A stretch of DNA of 64,000 nucleotides from Actinoplanes auranticolor (GTDB taxonomy: Bacteria; Actinomycetota; Actinomycetes; Mycobacteriales; Micromonosporaceae): the NCBI RefSeq assembly GCF_018332655.1, contig NZ_BOQL01000063.1, positions 1 to 64,000 of the forward strand, written 5' to 3'. Each line of letters starts with the position of its first letter. Within the stretch, counting starts at the first letter, position 1. Positions 15,828 through 25,095 of this stretch are shown here, in pieces. Position numbers and translations under genes: made by a program. The notes under the pieces were generated by a model. It saw nothing but the letters and a program-made list of their open reading frames with translations. It was not told where the DNA came from and made no database searches.

Positions 15828-16778
15828 TTACGGCAGGCGCGAGGTCCACAGCAGACTCATCCCGCCGGCCAGGAGTCCGAGCAGCAGGGCCACTCCCGCG
15901 TACCACTGGGTGACCTCGCGCGGCTCGACCCGGTGGCCGATCGAGCTGCCCATGTCCTCGTACACCTGCTTGAGCTCGGAAACCGACGCCGCCTCGTAGA
16001 AGTAGCCCTTGGTCTTGTCCGCCAGCTGCTGCAGGGACAGCCGGTCCACCGGCACCCGCTGCAGCTGGCCGCGGATGTCGACCACACCGGTGTCGGTGCC
16101 GAAGGCGATCGTCGAGACCGGCACGTTGGCGGCCTCGGCCGCCGCGGCCGCGTCCTCGACCGAGCGGCCCGAGGTGCGGTAGCCGTCCGAGAGCAGGACG
16201 ATGCGGGCCGGCGGCGCACCGGCGGCACCGTCCGCCGGGACCGTGCGGATCGCGTCCAGCGAGGTGAAGACCGCCTCGCCGGTCGCGGTCGCCTCGGCCA
16301 GCGTCAGCCCGTCGATGCCGGCCAGCACAGCGGCGCGGTCCTTGGTCGGCGAGACCAGCACGTTCGCCGCCTTCGCGAACGAGACCAGGCCCAGGTTGTA
16401 CGTCGGCGGCAGCTCCTGCACGAACGCCTTGGCCGCCTCCTGGGCCGCCTCGATCCGGTTCGGCTGGACGTCGTCGGCCTCCATCGACAGCGACACGTCG
16501 ATGGCCAGCATCACGGTCGCCCGTTCCAGCGGCTCCTCGCGGTCGATCGACGGCCGGGCCATCGCGAACGCCAGCGACAGCAGGCTCAGCAGGAAGGCGC
16601 CCGCGGCCACGTGCCGGCGCCAGCCCAGGCCCTTGGGCGCCAGGCTCCGCAGCAGCTCCACGTTCGTGAACTTCATCGCGTACGTGCGGCGGCGGAACTG
16701 CCGCAGGATGTACGCGCCCGCCACGAGCAGGACGGACAGGACGGCGAGCAGCCACCACGGCTGCAGGAAACGGATCAT
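15828..16778 (-). CDS. VWA-domain membrane protein (BatA-like; Rv1481 type)
   Basis: A 316-residue protein from ATG 16778 in an ATGA overlap with the DUF58 gene. It has two N-terminal membrane segments (about 6-27 and 58-74), a von Willebrand A domain with MIDAS residues D94-x-S96-x-S98 in AIDVSLSME, Thr and Asp positions further on (LLSDGYRTSG), and a final membrane helix (about 292-312). MoxR/DUF58/VWA operons act as an envelope-linked, metal-dependent chaperone module. In mycobacteria this trio lies next to fabG-inhA, as here. Confidence 0.93.
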   Translation of the reverse strand: MIRFLQPWWLLAVLSVLLVAGAYILRQFRRRTYAMKFTNVELLRSLAPKGLGWRRHVAAGAFLLSLLSLAFAMARPSIDREEPLERATVMLAIDVSLSMEADDVQPNRIEAAQEAAKAFVQELPPTYNLGLVSFAKAANVLVSPTKDRAAVLAGIDGLTLAEATATGEAVFTSLDAIRTVPADGAAGAPPARIVLLSDGYRTSGRSVEDAAAAAEAANVPVSTIAFGTDTGVVDIRGQLQRVPVDRLSLQQLADKTKGYFYEAASVSELKQVYEDMGSSIGHRVEPREVTQWYAGVALLLGLLAGGMSLLWTSRLP

Positions 16779-17788
16779 CGCGTTGTCCCCCGGGTGCGTG
16801 CGTGTCGTTGGGCGGCCACAAAACGGACGACGTCCAGCAGCCAGTCGGTGTCGGTGCGCAACCTCAAGTGTGCGGCACCGGCGGCCCGGAGTGCCCGGGC
16901 GATCTCGCCGCGCTGATTGCCGGCCGCTTCGGCGTACCGGGCGCGCAGGGACGGGTCGGCCGTCTGCACCTCGTGCAGCACGCCGGTCTCCGGGTCGGCC
17001 AGGGTCAGCACGCCGACGTCCGGCAGCTCCAGCTCGCGCGGGTCGACCACCTCGATCGCCAGCACGTCGTGCCGGACCCCGAGCTTGCGGATCGGCCGCG
17101 ACCAGCCTTCCACCGGCGCCAGGAAGTCCGAGATGACCACAGCGACACCCCGGCGGCGCGGCGGCCGGTTCAGCATGTCGATCAGCTCACCCAGGTCGGT
17201 GCGTCCGGGCCGGATCTGGGTACGGGCGATCGCGCGCAGCAGCCCCTGCGCCTCCTTGCGGCCGGGCCGGGCGGGCATCCGGACCATCGGCTGGGTCTGC
17301 GGCGCCGGTGCGCTGGGCTCGCGTCGCCGGCGCCAGCTGAAGCCGCTGCGCACCGGGGCAGGCAGGCCCGACCCGGTGCCGACGACCGCACCGATCCGGT
17401 TTCCGCCGCGCACGGTCAGGTGGGCCATCGCCGTCGCGGCCGCGAGCACCAGGTCGCGTTTGAGCATGGTCGCCGTGCCGAAGTCGAGGCTGGCCGACAG
17501 GTCGATCGCCATCCAGGTCTCGAGCTCACGGTCGGCGACCGTACGCCGTACGTGCGGAAGCGTGGTCCGGGCCGTGACCGGCCAGTCCATCCGGCGCACG
17601 TCGTCGCCGGGCCGGTATTCGCGGCTCTCCCCCGCCTCGCTGCCCGGGCCCGGCAGCAGCCCCGCGTAGTCGCCCTGCAGCAGACCGTCCAGCTTGCGGG
17701 TGACCAGCAGTTGCAGGCGCGACAGCACGGCCTCGGCGCGGGTCGTGGCCGCGTCCTTCGCCACGCTCGGCAGGTCGGCGGTCGTCAC
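16775..17788 (-). CDS. DUF58 domain-containing protein (Rv1480 type)
   Basis: A 337-residue protein from GTG 17788, 10 bp after the moxR stop. The signature REYRPGDDVRRMDW is at about residues 56-69, followed by a VWA-like fold with MAIDLSASLDFG and a second half with VAVVISDFLAPVEGW. DUF58 proteins bridge MoxR ATPases and VWA membrane proteins. A Pro/Arg-rich insertion (about 160-190) is less conserved-looking. Overlap with the VWA gene implies co-translation. Confidence 0.93.
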   Translation of the reverse strand: MTTADLPSVAKDAATTRAEAVLSRLQLLVTRKLDGLLQGDYAGLLPGPGSEAGESREYRPGDDVRRMDWPVTARTTLPHVRRTVADRELETWMAIDLSASLDFGTATMLKRDLVLAAATAMAHLTVRGGNRIGAVVGTGSGLPAPVRSGFSWRRRREPSAPAPQTQPMVRMPARPGRKEAQGLLRAIARTQIRPGRTDLGELIDMLNRPPRRRGVAVVISDFLAPVEGWSRPIRKLGVRHDVLAIEVVDPRELELPDVGVLTLADPETGVLHEVQTADPSLRARYAEAAGNQRGEIARALRAAGAAHLRLRTDTDWLLDVVRFVAAQRHARTRGTTR

Positions 17789-17798
17789 GGGCTGACCG

Positions 17799-19046
<1,248 letters not shown>

Positions 19047-19259
19047 CGGTCCTCCATCGAGATTCTGCGGTTCTCAGGTCGCGCCGGCACGGGTGCCGAC
19101 GCTCAAGACTTACACGACCACGCTGGGAGCCGTCGGGCAGAGGCGTATTACGCGCCGGTCACGCGGGCGCGGATGTCGATCTTTCTGCGCGATGCGCTCG
19201 AACGGGCACCTCCGGTGGGTAGACGCGGGCCCCGTGTGAGCGTGTAACATTCAGCCCGT

Positions 19260-19291
19260 CGCCGGGCGACTTCCCCCGTGGTCGCCCGGCG
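19260..19291. promoter_or_regulatory. Perfect 11-bp inverted repeat in the moxR/19324 divergent region
   Basis: CGCCGGGCGAC (19260-19270) and GTCGCCCGGCG (19281-19291) flank a 10-nt loop. It lies between the divergent moxR and 19324 genes, 21 bp upstream of the TACTGT hexamer of the rightward promoter. It could be an operator or a transcribed hairpin. The rest of the 277-bp gap shows nothing else. Confidence 0.4.
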
Positions 19292-19323
19292 CTCTAATCC
19301 CTCCCACCGGATACTGTTCTCCC

Positions 19324-19545
19324 GTGGTCGAGGAGCTTTCCCCCCAGTGTTCGCGCAAGGGCTGCCGTGCGCCCGGCGCCTGGTCGCTGCTGTGGAACAA
19401 CCCCAAGCTGCACGAACCGGCGTACCGCAAGACCTGGCTGGCCTGCGACGACCACCGTGAATACCTCACCGATTTCCTGACCGCGCGGGCATTCCTGCGC
19501 GAGGTGACCCCGTTCCGGGCGCCGCAGCGCGACGGCTCCGCTTAG
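19324..19545 (+). CDS. Small conserved actinobacterial Cys/His protein
   Basis: A 73-residue protein from GTG 19324. TACTGT at 19312-19317 lies 6 nt before the start, so a leaderless transcript is likely. Cys and His are arranged as CSRKGC ... WLACDDH, which could bind zinc. The core LLWNNPKLHEPAYRKTWLACDDHREYLTDFL is a recognisable actinobacterial family of unknown function, often placed beside PH-domain membrane proteins as here. Ten bases separate it from the next gene, so it forms an operon. Confidence 0.75.
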   Translation: MVEELSPQCSRKGCRAPGAWSLLWNNPKLHEPAYRKTWLACDDHREYLTDFLTARAFLREVTPFRAPQRDGSA

Positions 19546-19554
19546 GCTTTCAGC

Positions 19555-20076
19555 GTGACCGAGCCCAGCGCCACGGCGCCCGCCCCGACCGACCCGCTCG
19601 AGCCGTGGCCCGACACGGTCGACTGGCGGCCGGTCTCCCGCAGCCTGATCACTGTGGAGTTGATCAACAGAGCGATCTGGGTGGTCGTCGTCCTGGCCGG
19701 CCTGACGGTCGGCGTGGTCCTGACGGACCACTGGATCTGGCCGGCGGCGATGGCGGCGGTCGTGGTCGCCGCGATCTGGCGCTCCCTGGTGACGGTCCGG
19801 GCCGTCAAAGCCTGGGGGTACGCGGAACGCGACAACGACCTGCTGGTCCGCCACGGCCTGGTGATCCGCCGGCTGTCGATCGTCCCGTACGCCCGCATGC
19901 AGTTCGTCGACGTGACGGCGGGCCCGCTGGAACGCGCCTTCCACCTGGCCACCGTCCAGTTGCACACCGCCGCGGCGGCCAGCGACGCCAAGATCCCCGG
20001 CCTCCTCCCGGAGGAAGCGTCCCGCCTGCGCGACAGGCTGACGGCGCTGGGCGAGGACCGGGCCGAAGGCCTGTGA
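19555..20076 (+). CDS. Bacterial PH-domain membrane protein (YdbS-like)
   Basis: A 173-residue protein from GTG 19555. Two membrane helices (about 36-60 and 62-78) are followed by one bPH2 (DUF304) domain with the marker VIRRLSIVPYARMQFVDVTAGPLERAF and TVQLHTAAAASDAKIPGL. This is the standard YdbS-like half of a YdbS/YdbT pair. The stop overlaps the YdbT-like start (GTGA). The function is unknown; relatives affect envelope stress or bacteriocin resistance. Confidence 0.88.
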   Translation: MTEPSATAPAPTDPLEPWPDTVDWRPVSRSLITVELINRAIWVVVVLAGLTVGVVLTDHWIWPAAMAAVVVAAIWRSLVTVRAVKAWGYAERDNDLLVRHGLVIRRLSIVPYARMQFVDVTAGPLERAFHLATVQLHTAAAASDAKIPGLLPEEASRLRDRLTALGEDRAEGL

Positions 20077-21785
20077 CCGCCGCCTACTCCCGCCCCCAGC
20101 CGGACCCCGGCCCCGACGGCGAGCCCTCCATGGCCGCGGCCCCGGGCGATGTCGGCGGTCCGGCCTCGGCCAGCACTCCGACTGCTGCCGACGGACCGCT
20201 CGATTCCGCCGCGCCCTCCCTGGTCACCGGCGCGGCGACCGAAGCCGGCTCGCCGCCGACCGCGGACGCGGTCGTCGCTGAGCCGCGGCGGCGGTTGCAT
20301 CCGCTCAGCCCGCTGCTCAGCGGGGCCAAGTCCATCGCCGTCATCGTCGCCGCGCTCAGCTGGCAGACGTTGTCGCAGGTGGGGATCGAGCGGTTCGCCC
20401 TGGTCGTGGCCGTTGTCGCGGTCGGGGTGGTGATCTTCGCGGTGGTCGGCTGGCTGAACACCGGCTATCACGTCGTCGGACGGGAGCTGCGGATCCAGGA
20501 CGGGCTGCTCTGGCGGCGGAACCGGGCCATCCCGCTCGACCGGTTGCAGGCCGTCGAGATGCGGCGGCCGTTGCTGGCCCAGCTCACCGGGCTGGCCGAG
20601 CTGCGGCTCGAGGTGGTCGGCGGCGGCAAGACCGAGGCGCCGCTGGCGTACCTGAGCGTCCGGGAGGCCGCCGCGCTCCGGCAGCGGTTGCTCGCCCTCG
20701 CCGGCCGTACCCCCGGTGTTGTTGCTGCTCCTGGCGCCGCGGAGCCGGCGCCTGCCGCGCCCGAGCGGCCGCTCTTCCGGGTCAGTAACCGTGATCTGCT
20801 GATCAGCCAGCTGCTCACCCCGCAGGCCTTCCTGCTGCCGGTCGGCGTCGCCTTCGTGGTCATGCAGTTCGTGCTCGAAGGGTCCTGGACCTTCGTCGGC
20901 ATCGCCAGCACGATGACCGCGATGGCCGGTGTGCTGCTGCAACCGATCCGGCGGGTGCTGCAGGACTGGGACTTCCGGCTGGCCCGCGACCCCGACGGAC
21001 GGCTCGCGGTGCGCTACGGGCTGCTGGAGACCCGCAGCCAGATCGTCCCGCTGAACCGGGTCCAGTCGATCGGCGTGACCTGGCCGCTGCTCTGGCGGGC
21101 CAAGGACTGGCTGCATATGCGCCTGGACATCGCCGGGTACGCCGGCCCGCAGTCGAACGACGACAAACGCTCGGACCGGCTGCTGCCTGTCGGCGTCTTC
21201 CCGGCCGCCCGGCAGCTGGTGTGGGAGGTGCTGCCGGGGGTGGACCTGGCCGCGCTGCCCACCCTGCCACCGCCGGACCGGGCCCGCTGGCTGCACCCGT
21301 TCGCGCTGCGGTCGTTCGGCACGGGGCTGACACCCGAGGTGTTCGTGGCGCGGTCCGGGCTGCTCACCAAGGAGCTGACCGTGGTCCCGTACGCGCGGCT
21401 GCAGAGCGTGCGGGTCGTGCAGGGGCCGGTGCAGCGGTGGTTGCGCCTGGCCACGGTCTACGCCGACACCGCGGGCGGCCGGTCCGGGGTGGCCCAGGAC
21501 CGCGACGTCGCCGAGGCCTGGTGGATCGCCGAGCAGCTCTCCATCCGCGCCCGCCGGGCCCGGGAGGCGACGTCTCAGCTGCCGGACGCACAGCAGCAGG
21601 TTCCGGCACCGGCCGTGCAGAGCCCGATGCCCGCGGACGGCCCGGCCCCAGGTCCGGCGTTCGCGGACGGCCCGGCCCCAGGTCCGGCGTTCGCGGACGG
21701 CCCGACCGCAGGTCCGGGGCCTGCGTCCGCGGATGGATCGGTGCCCGGGGATGACGCTTACTGGCGCCGGCCGCCGCAGCCCTAA
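20073..21785 (+). CDS. Bacterial PH-domain membrane protein, triple-domain (YdbT-like)
   Basis: A 570-residue protein starting inside the previous stop. An N-terminal disordered stretch (1-70) precedes a membrane pair, and there are three bPH2 repeats marked by RNRAIPLDRLQAVEM, ETRSQIVPLNRVQSIGV and TKELTVVPYARLQSVRVVQGP. A second helix pair sits around 250-295. The C-terminus is Pro/Ala/Gly-rich and contains a 10-residue tandem repeat. It is the partner of the upstream YdbS-like protein. Confidence 0.88.
   Translation: MTAAYSRPQPDPGPDGEPSMAAAPGDVGGPASASTPTAADGPLDSAAPSLVTGAATEAGSPPTADAVVAEPRRRLHPLSPLLSGAKSIAVIVAALSWQTLSQVGIERFALVVAVVAVGVVIFAVVGWLNTGYHVVGRELRIQDGLLWRRNRAIPLDRLQAVEMRRPLLAQLTGLAELRLEVVGGGKTEAPLAYLSVREAAALRQRLLALAGRTPGVVAAPGAAEPAPAAPERPLFRVSNRDLLISQLLTPQAFLLPVGVAFVVMQFVLEGSWTFVGIASTMTAMAGVLLQPIRRVLQDWDFRLARDPDGRLAVRYGLLETRSQIVPLNRVQSIGVTWPLLWRAKDWLHMRLDIAGYAGPQSNDDKRSDRLLPVGVFPAARQLVWEVLPGVDLAALPTLPPPDRARWLHPFALRSFGTGLTPEVFVARSGLLTKELTVVPYARLQSVRVVQGPVQRWLRLATVYADTAGGRSGVAQDRDVAEAWWIAEQLSIRARRAREATSQLPDAQQQVPAPAVQSPMPADGPAPGPAFADGPAPGPAFADGPTAGPGPASADGSVPGDDAYWRRPPQP
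21633..21722 (+). repeat. 30-bp tandem repeat in the PH-domain gene
   Basis: Two perfect 30-bp copies (21633-21662 and 21663-21692) and a diverged third (21693-21722) encode ADGPAPGPAF units. They are in frame, so copy number can change without a frameshift. The perfect identity of copies one and two suggests recent expansion. Confidence 0.9.
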
Positions 21786-21794
21786 GCTGTCCGC

Positions 21795-22187
21795 ATGGAG
21801 CTACCGGAGTTCTCCCCCGGGCTCAGCGCCCGGGTGGAGCTGACCGTCACGGACGCGGACACCGCTCAGGCGCTCGGCTCGGGCGACGTGCCCGTGCTGG
21901 GCACGCCCAGGGTGCTCGCGCTGGCCGAGGCCGCCACGGTCGCCGCGACCGCCCGGCAGCTGCCCGGCGGGGTCACCACGGTCGGCGTCCGCGCCGAGGT
22001 CGAGCACCGCGCGCCCACCCCGGTCGGGCACCGGGTCACCGCGCTGGCCACGCTGGCCAAGGTGGACGGCCGCAAGCTGCTCTTCGACGTGGTTGTCCGG
22101 GACGGCGAGGAGCTGGTGGCCGAGGTCCGCGTCGAGCGCGTCCTCCTGGACCGGCAGCGCTTCATCGCCAAAGCCCTGGGCGATTAG
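21795..22187 (+). CDS. Hotdog-fold thioesterase (fluoroacetyl-CoA thioesterase-like)
   Basis: A 130-residue protein. Features of the FlK-like thioesterase family are GLSARVELTVTDADTAQALGSGDVPVLGTPRVLALAEAATV, with Thr and Glu at catalytic positions, and GVRAEVEHRAPTPVG with the conserved His. TAAGCT at 21783-21788, 6 nt before the ATG, suggests leaderless translation. The natural substrate is probably a small acyl-CoA, since the family is broad and fluoroacetate resistance is rare. It ends 4 nt into the convergent PIN-like gene. Confidence 0.85.
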   Translation: MELPEFSPGLSARVELTVTDADTAQALGSGDVPVLGTPRVLALAEAATVAATARQLPGGVTTVGVRAEVEHRAPTPVGHRVTALATLAKVDGRKLLFDVVVRDGEELVAEVRVERVLLDRQRFIAKALGD

Positions 22188-22582
22188 GCGAGCAGCGCCT
22201 CGAACGGCGCCAGCGGCACCGCGCCCTCGACCTGCCGCGCCAGGTCCGGGTCGAGGGTCCCGAGGGCGTCAGCCTGCAACTGCGCCACAGCCACGTATTC
22301 CGCGGCGACCGTGTCGTCCCAGCCGAGCTGCTCGGCCACCCGCCACGCGGTCTGCCGGGAGACCCGGTCACCGAGCAGCCGGATCTTCAGCGTGGTGATC
22401 CCGTCGAGCAGCACCCGCGCGTCCGCCGCGGCGATCTCGCCCTGCCGGGTCTGCCGGTAGAGCAGGGAGAGCGCCTGCGAACGGAGCACGTTGGGCGCGA
22501 CGAGCTGGTGTTCCGCCGCCACCGTCACGCCTTCACGGACGAGACGGATCGCGGCCGGAGCGTCGATCGTGTATCGCGTCAC
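22184..22582 (-). CDS. PIN-domain-like (VapC-type) protein with an altered active site
   Basis: A 132-residue protein overlapping the sigma-factor stop by 4 nt (ATGA). The layout follows VapC: YTIDAPAAIRLV with D7, APNVLRSQALSLLYR, AWRVAEQLGWDD and YVAVAQLQADALGTLDPDL with D111. The usual Glu after the second strand is Gln (Q36), and the N-terminal DASV is DAPA. No VapB-like antitoxin gene adjoins it. It may be an inactive or repurposed PIN domain; its tight coupling to an ECF sigma gene is unusual. Confidence 0.7.
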   Translation of the reverse strand: MTRYTIDAPAAIRLVREGVTVAAEHQLVAPNVLRSQALSLLYRQTRQGEIAAADARVLLDGITTLKIRLLGDRVSRQTAWRVAEQLGWDDTVAAEYVAVAQLQADALGTLDPDLARQVEGAVPLAPFEALLA

Positions 22583-23595
22583 GCCCCATCTTGGCCGAGG
22601 GAGGGGGCGGCCGGCAGGTCGAAAGCGGCGAAGTGCTCCGCGCCCAGGAACGAGGTGATCTCCGCGATCCGGTCGTCACGCAGGGTCAGCACGGAGATCG
22701 CCCACGCCCGCCCGTCGAGGTACTGCGCGACCGCGGGCTGCCCGTTCGCGGTCACCGGCACGTTGTGCCACGATCCGCACGAGCTCAGCGGTACCCGGGC
22801 TGCGAAGTCGGTGACGGCCGCCAGCCCCTCGTACCAGTGCGGCAGCGGCGGCATCGACCAGGTCACGTCCTGGGTCAGCAGATTGACGAGCCCGTCCACG
22901 TCGCCGCGTTCCAGGGCCGCCGAGTAGCCGGTGACGATCTCCCGCAGCCGCGCGTCGCCGAGCTTGCGCAGGGTCTGCTGCTGGCTGCGCGCCGGCACCT
23001 TCGCCGCCACCATCGCCCGGGCGCGCTGCAGCGCGCTGTTCACCGACGCGGTCGAGGTGGCCATCACCTCGGCGATCTCCGCCGCCGAGAAGCCCAGCAC
23101 CTCGAAGAGCAGCAGCGCGGCACGCTGGTTGCCCGGCAGGTGCTGCAGGGCGGCGACGAACGCGAGCTCGACCGCCTCGCGCTGCTCGTAGCGCGCGTCC
23201 GGCCGGGCGCGGCCCAGCTGCCCGTCCGGGTACGGCCCCAGCCACGCGACCTCGTGCGACGGCACATCACCGAGCACAGCCCGGGGACTCGACGGCCCGA
23301 CGTCGACGGGCAGGGCCCGACGTCCCCGCGCCTCGACGGCGTCCAGGCAGGTTCGGGTGGCCACGGTGTACAGCCACGAGCGCAGCGAGCTGCGGCCCTC
23401 GAAGCCGGCCAGCCCGCGCCACGCCCGCAGCAACGCGTCCTGCAGCGCGTCGTCGGCGTCGTGGGTCGAGCCGAGCATCCGGTAGCAGTGCGCGTGCAGC
23501 TCCCGGCGCAACGGCCCGACGACGCGGTTGAACGCCTCGTCGTCGCCGTTGCGGGCCCGGGCCAGGTCGGCGGGGTCGGCGCGGGTGTCGGTCAC
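22579..23595 (-). CDS. ECF sigma factor, SigG/TIGR02960 type with SnoaL-like C-terminus
   Basis: A 338-residue sigma factor from GTG 23595. Region 2 is HAHCYRMLGSTHDADDALQDALLRAWRG, the linker has GDVPSHEVAWLGPYPD, region 4 is LPGNQRAALLLFEVLGFSAAEIAEVM, and an NTF2/SnoaL-like domain (about 210-325) forms the C-terminus. This is the mycobacterial SigG-like group (TIGR02960), where the SnoaL domain, rather than a separate anti-sigma factor, is thought to tune activity. The downstream PIN-like gene is translationally coupled. Confidence 0.9.
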   Translation of the reverse strand: MTDTRADPADLARARNGDDEAFNRVVGPLRRELHAHCYRMLGSTHDADDALQDALLRAWRGLAGFEGRSSLRSWLYTVATRTCLDAVEARGRRALPVDVGPSSPRAVLGDVPSHEVAWLGPYPDGQLGRARPDARYEQREAVELAFVAALQHLPGNQRAALLLFEVLGFSAAEIAEVMATSTASVNSALQRARAMVAAKVPARSQQQTLRKLGDARLREIVTGYSAALERGDVDGLVNLLTQDVTWSMPPLPHWYEGLAAVTDFAARVPLSSCGSWHNVPVTANGQPAVAQYLDGRAWAISVLTLRDDRIAEITSFLGAEHFAAFDLPAAPSLGQDGA

Positions 23596-23616
23596 CCCAC
23601 GAAGTGTGCCCGATGG

Positions 23617-24438
23617 TCAGCCTTCCAGGACGGCCCGCAGGCGCACCTCGAACGCCGCCGGGTCCTCGGCGAAGCCGATGTGGTCGCCGGGGAACATCGT
23701 CGGCGCGATGCCGAGGCCGGCGGCGAGGGCCCGGGACGCCCGGTCGCACAGCTGCCCGGTGGAGTCCTCGCCGATGCCGACCACGATCCGGGTGGGCACC
23801 GCCCGCAGCCGGTCGAGGTCGGGCACCCACCGGGCGGTGGCCCGCAGCATGTGGGCGAACTGGAAGTGCTCGTCGGCGACGGTCTGCGGCGAGCGGTCGC
23901 TGAGGAACACCTGCTCGATCATCGCCGGCGGGAAGTCGATGTCGGCCGCCCGCAGGAACCTGACCCAGGCCCCGAGCACGTCACCGGCGAGGTAGGTGGC
24001 GACCATGTCCTCGGTGGCGGCGTACAGCTCGGCGCGGTCCGGCAGCAGCTCCTGCAGCGGCGGCTCGTGGGCGATCACGGTGTGCACCAGCTCGGGCCGG
24101 GTCTGCGCCAGGGCCAGGACGCTGACCGCGCCACCGCTGGAGCCGAGGGCCACGGCCGGTCCGGCGTCCAGGTGGGTCAGCAGCCGGGCGAGGTCGTCGG
24201 CGCGTTCCTGCGGGGTGGAGTCCCGGCCGGGGTGCTCGACCGAGCTGCGGTTGATGCCGCGGGGGTCGGTGGTCAGCACGGTGTGGTCGCGGGCCAGCAG
24301 GCCGGCGAGCGCCTCGAACGAGCGGGCGTCCATCGGCGCGCCGGCCAGCAGCACGAGTGGGCCGGTGCCGCGTACCTCGTAGTGCAGCCGGGCGCCGGGT
24401 ACGGCGAGGTGCTGGGCGGTGACGGGAATCGTGGTCAT
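23617..24438 (-). CDS. Alpha/beta hydrolase
   Basis: A 273-residue protein from ATG 24438 with GGAGGACCTCG before it. Seen: LLAGAPMDARSFEAL, TTDPRGINRSS, nucleophile GSSGGAVS, and the final His in MFPGDHIGFAEDP. The acid near VVGIGEDSTGQ is plausible. It resembles actinobacterial haloperoxidase-like hydrolases of unknown substrate. It lies 21 bp upstream of the sigma factor gene on the same strand, so they may form one operon. Confidence 0.87.
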   Translation of the reverse strand: MTTIPVTAQHLAVPGARLHYEVRGTGPLVLLAGAPMDARSFEALAGLLARDHTVLTTDPRGINRSSVEHPGRDSTPQERADDLARLLTHLDAGPAVALGSSGGAVSVLALAQTRPELVHTVIAHEPPLQELLPDRAELYAATEDMVATYLAGDVLGAWVRFLRAADIDFPPAMIEQVFLSDRSPQTVADEHFQFAHMLRATARWVPDLDRLRAVPTRIVVGIGEDSTGQLCDRASRALAAGLGIAPTMFPGDHIGFAEDPAAFEVRLRAVLEG

Positions 24439-24549
24439 CGAGGTCCTCCGGGGGCACGATCGGGGTGCGTTGTCCCAGTGGTGACTGCCGCCGCGCCGCC
24501 GACTCATCGCACCCGGCGAACTTTCTTCCCGATACCCCAGGATGAGCGG

Positions 24550-25095
24550 ATGCCGACGAAGCTCATCGTCATCCGCGGCAACTCGGGCTCCGGGAAGTCC
24601 ACCGTCGCCCGCCGCCTCCAGCGCGGGTACGGCCGCGGCTGCGCCCTCATCGAGCAGGACTACCTGCGCCGCATCGTGCTCCGCGAACGCGACGTGCCCG
24701 GCGGTATCGCTCCGGCGCTGATCGAGCAGACCGTCCGGTTCGCCCTCGACCACGACTACCACGCGGTGCTCGAGGGGATCCTGCTGCGGGACCTGTACGG
24801 CCCGGTGCTCGCCGCCCTGCTGCGGGCGTACCCCGGTCGCACCTCGGTGTTCTACCTTGACGTCTCGCTGGCCGAGACGCTGCGCCGGCACACCACCAGA
24901 CCGCAGGCCACCGAGTTCAGCCCGGCCGACATGCGTGGCTGGTACGTCCCGCGTGACCTGCTCGGCTGCCCCGGCGAACAGGTCGTCCCGGAGTCCTCGA
25001 CCCTGGACGAGACCGTCGACCTGATCGCCACTGCGGCCGGTCTGCCGCAGACCGGCGCGGGCAGCGCTACAGCAGCGCGCCCCAGCGGGCGGTGA
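24550..25095 (+). CDS. P-loop AAA-type kinase (zeta-toxin-like / kinase of unknown substrate)
   Basis: A 181-residue protein from ATG 24550. It has Walker A RGNSGSGKSTVARRL, IEQDYLRR with a catalytic-type Asp, VLEGIL and VFYLDVSLAETLRRHTTRPQ, a lid-like Arg/His segment. This is the pattern of short zeta-toxin-like or gluconate-kinase-like phosphotransferases. There is no epsilon-antitoxin gene beside it, so a housekeeping or resistance kinase is as likely as a toxin. Its last 29 bp overlap the convergent PfkB gene. Confidence 0.8.
   Translation: MPTKLIVIRGNSGSGKSTVARRLQRGYGRGCALIEQDYLRRIVLRERDVPGGIAPALIEQTVRFALDHDYHAVLEGILLRDLYGPVLAALLRAYPGRTSVFYLDVSLAETLRRHTTRPQATEFSPADMRGWYVPRDLLGCPGEQVVPESSTLDETVDLIATAAGLPQTGAGSATAARPSGR

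Noticed and set aside
24550..25095. Zeta toxin of a toxin-antitoxin system
   Set aside because: The P-loop kinase fold fits, but no epsilon-like antitoxin gene adjoins it, so it is reported as a kinase of unknown substrate.
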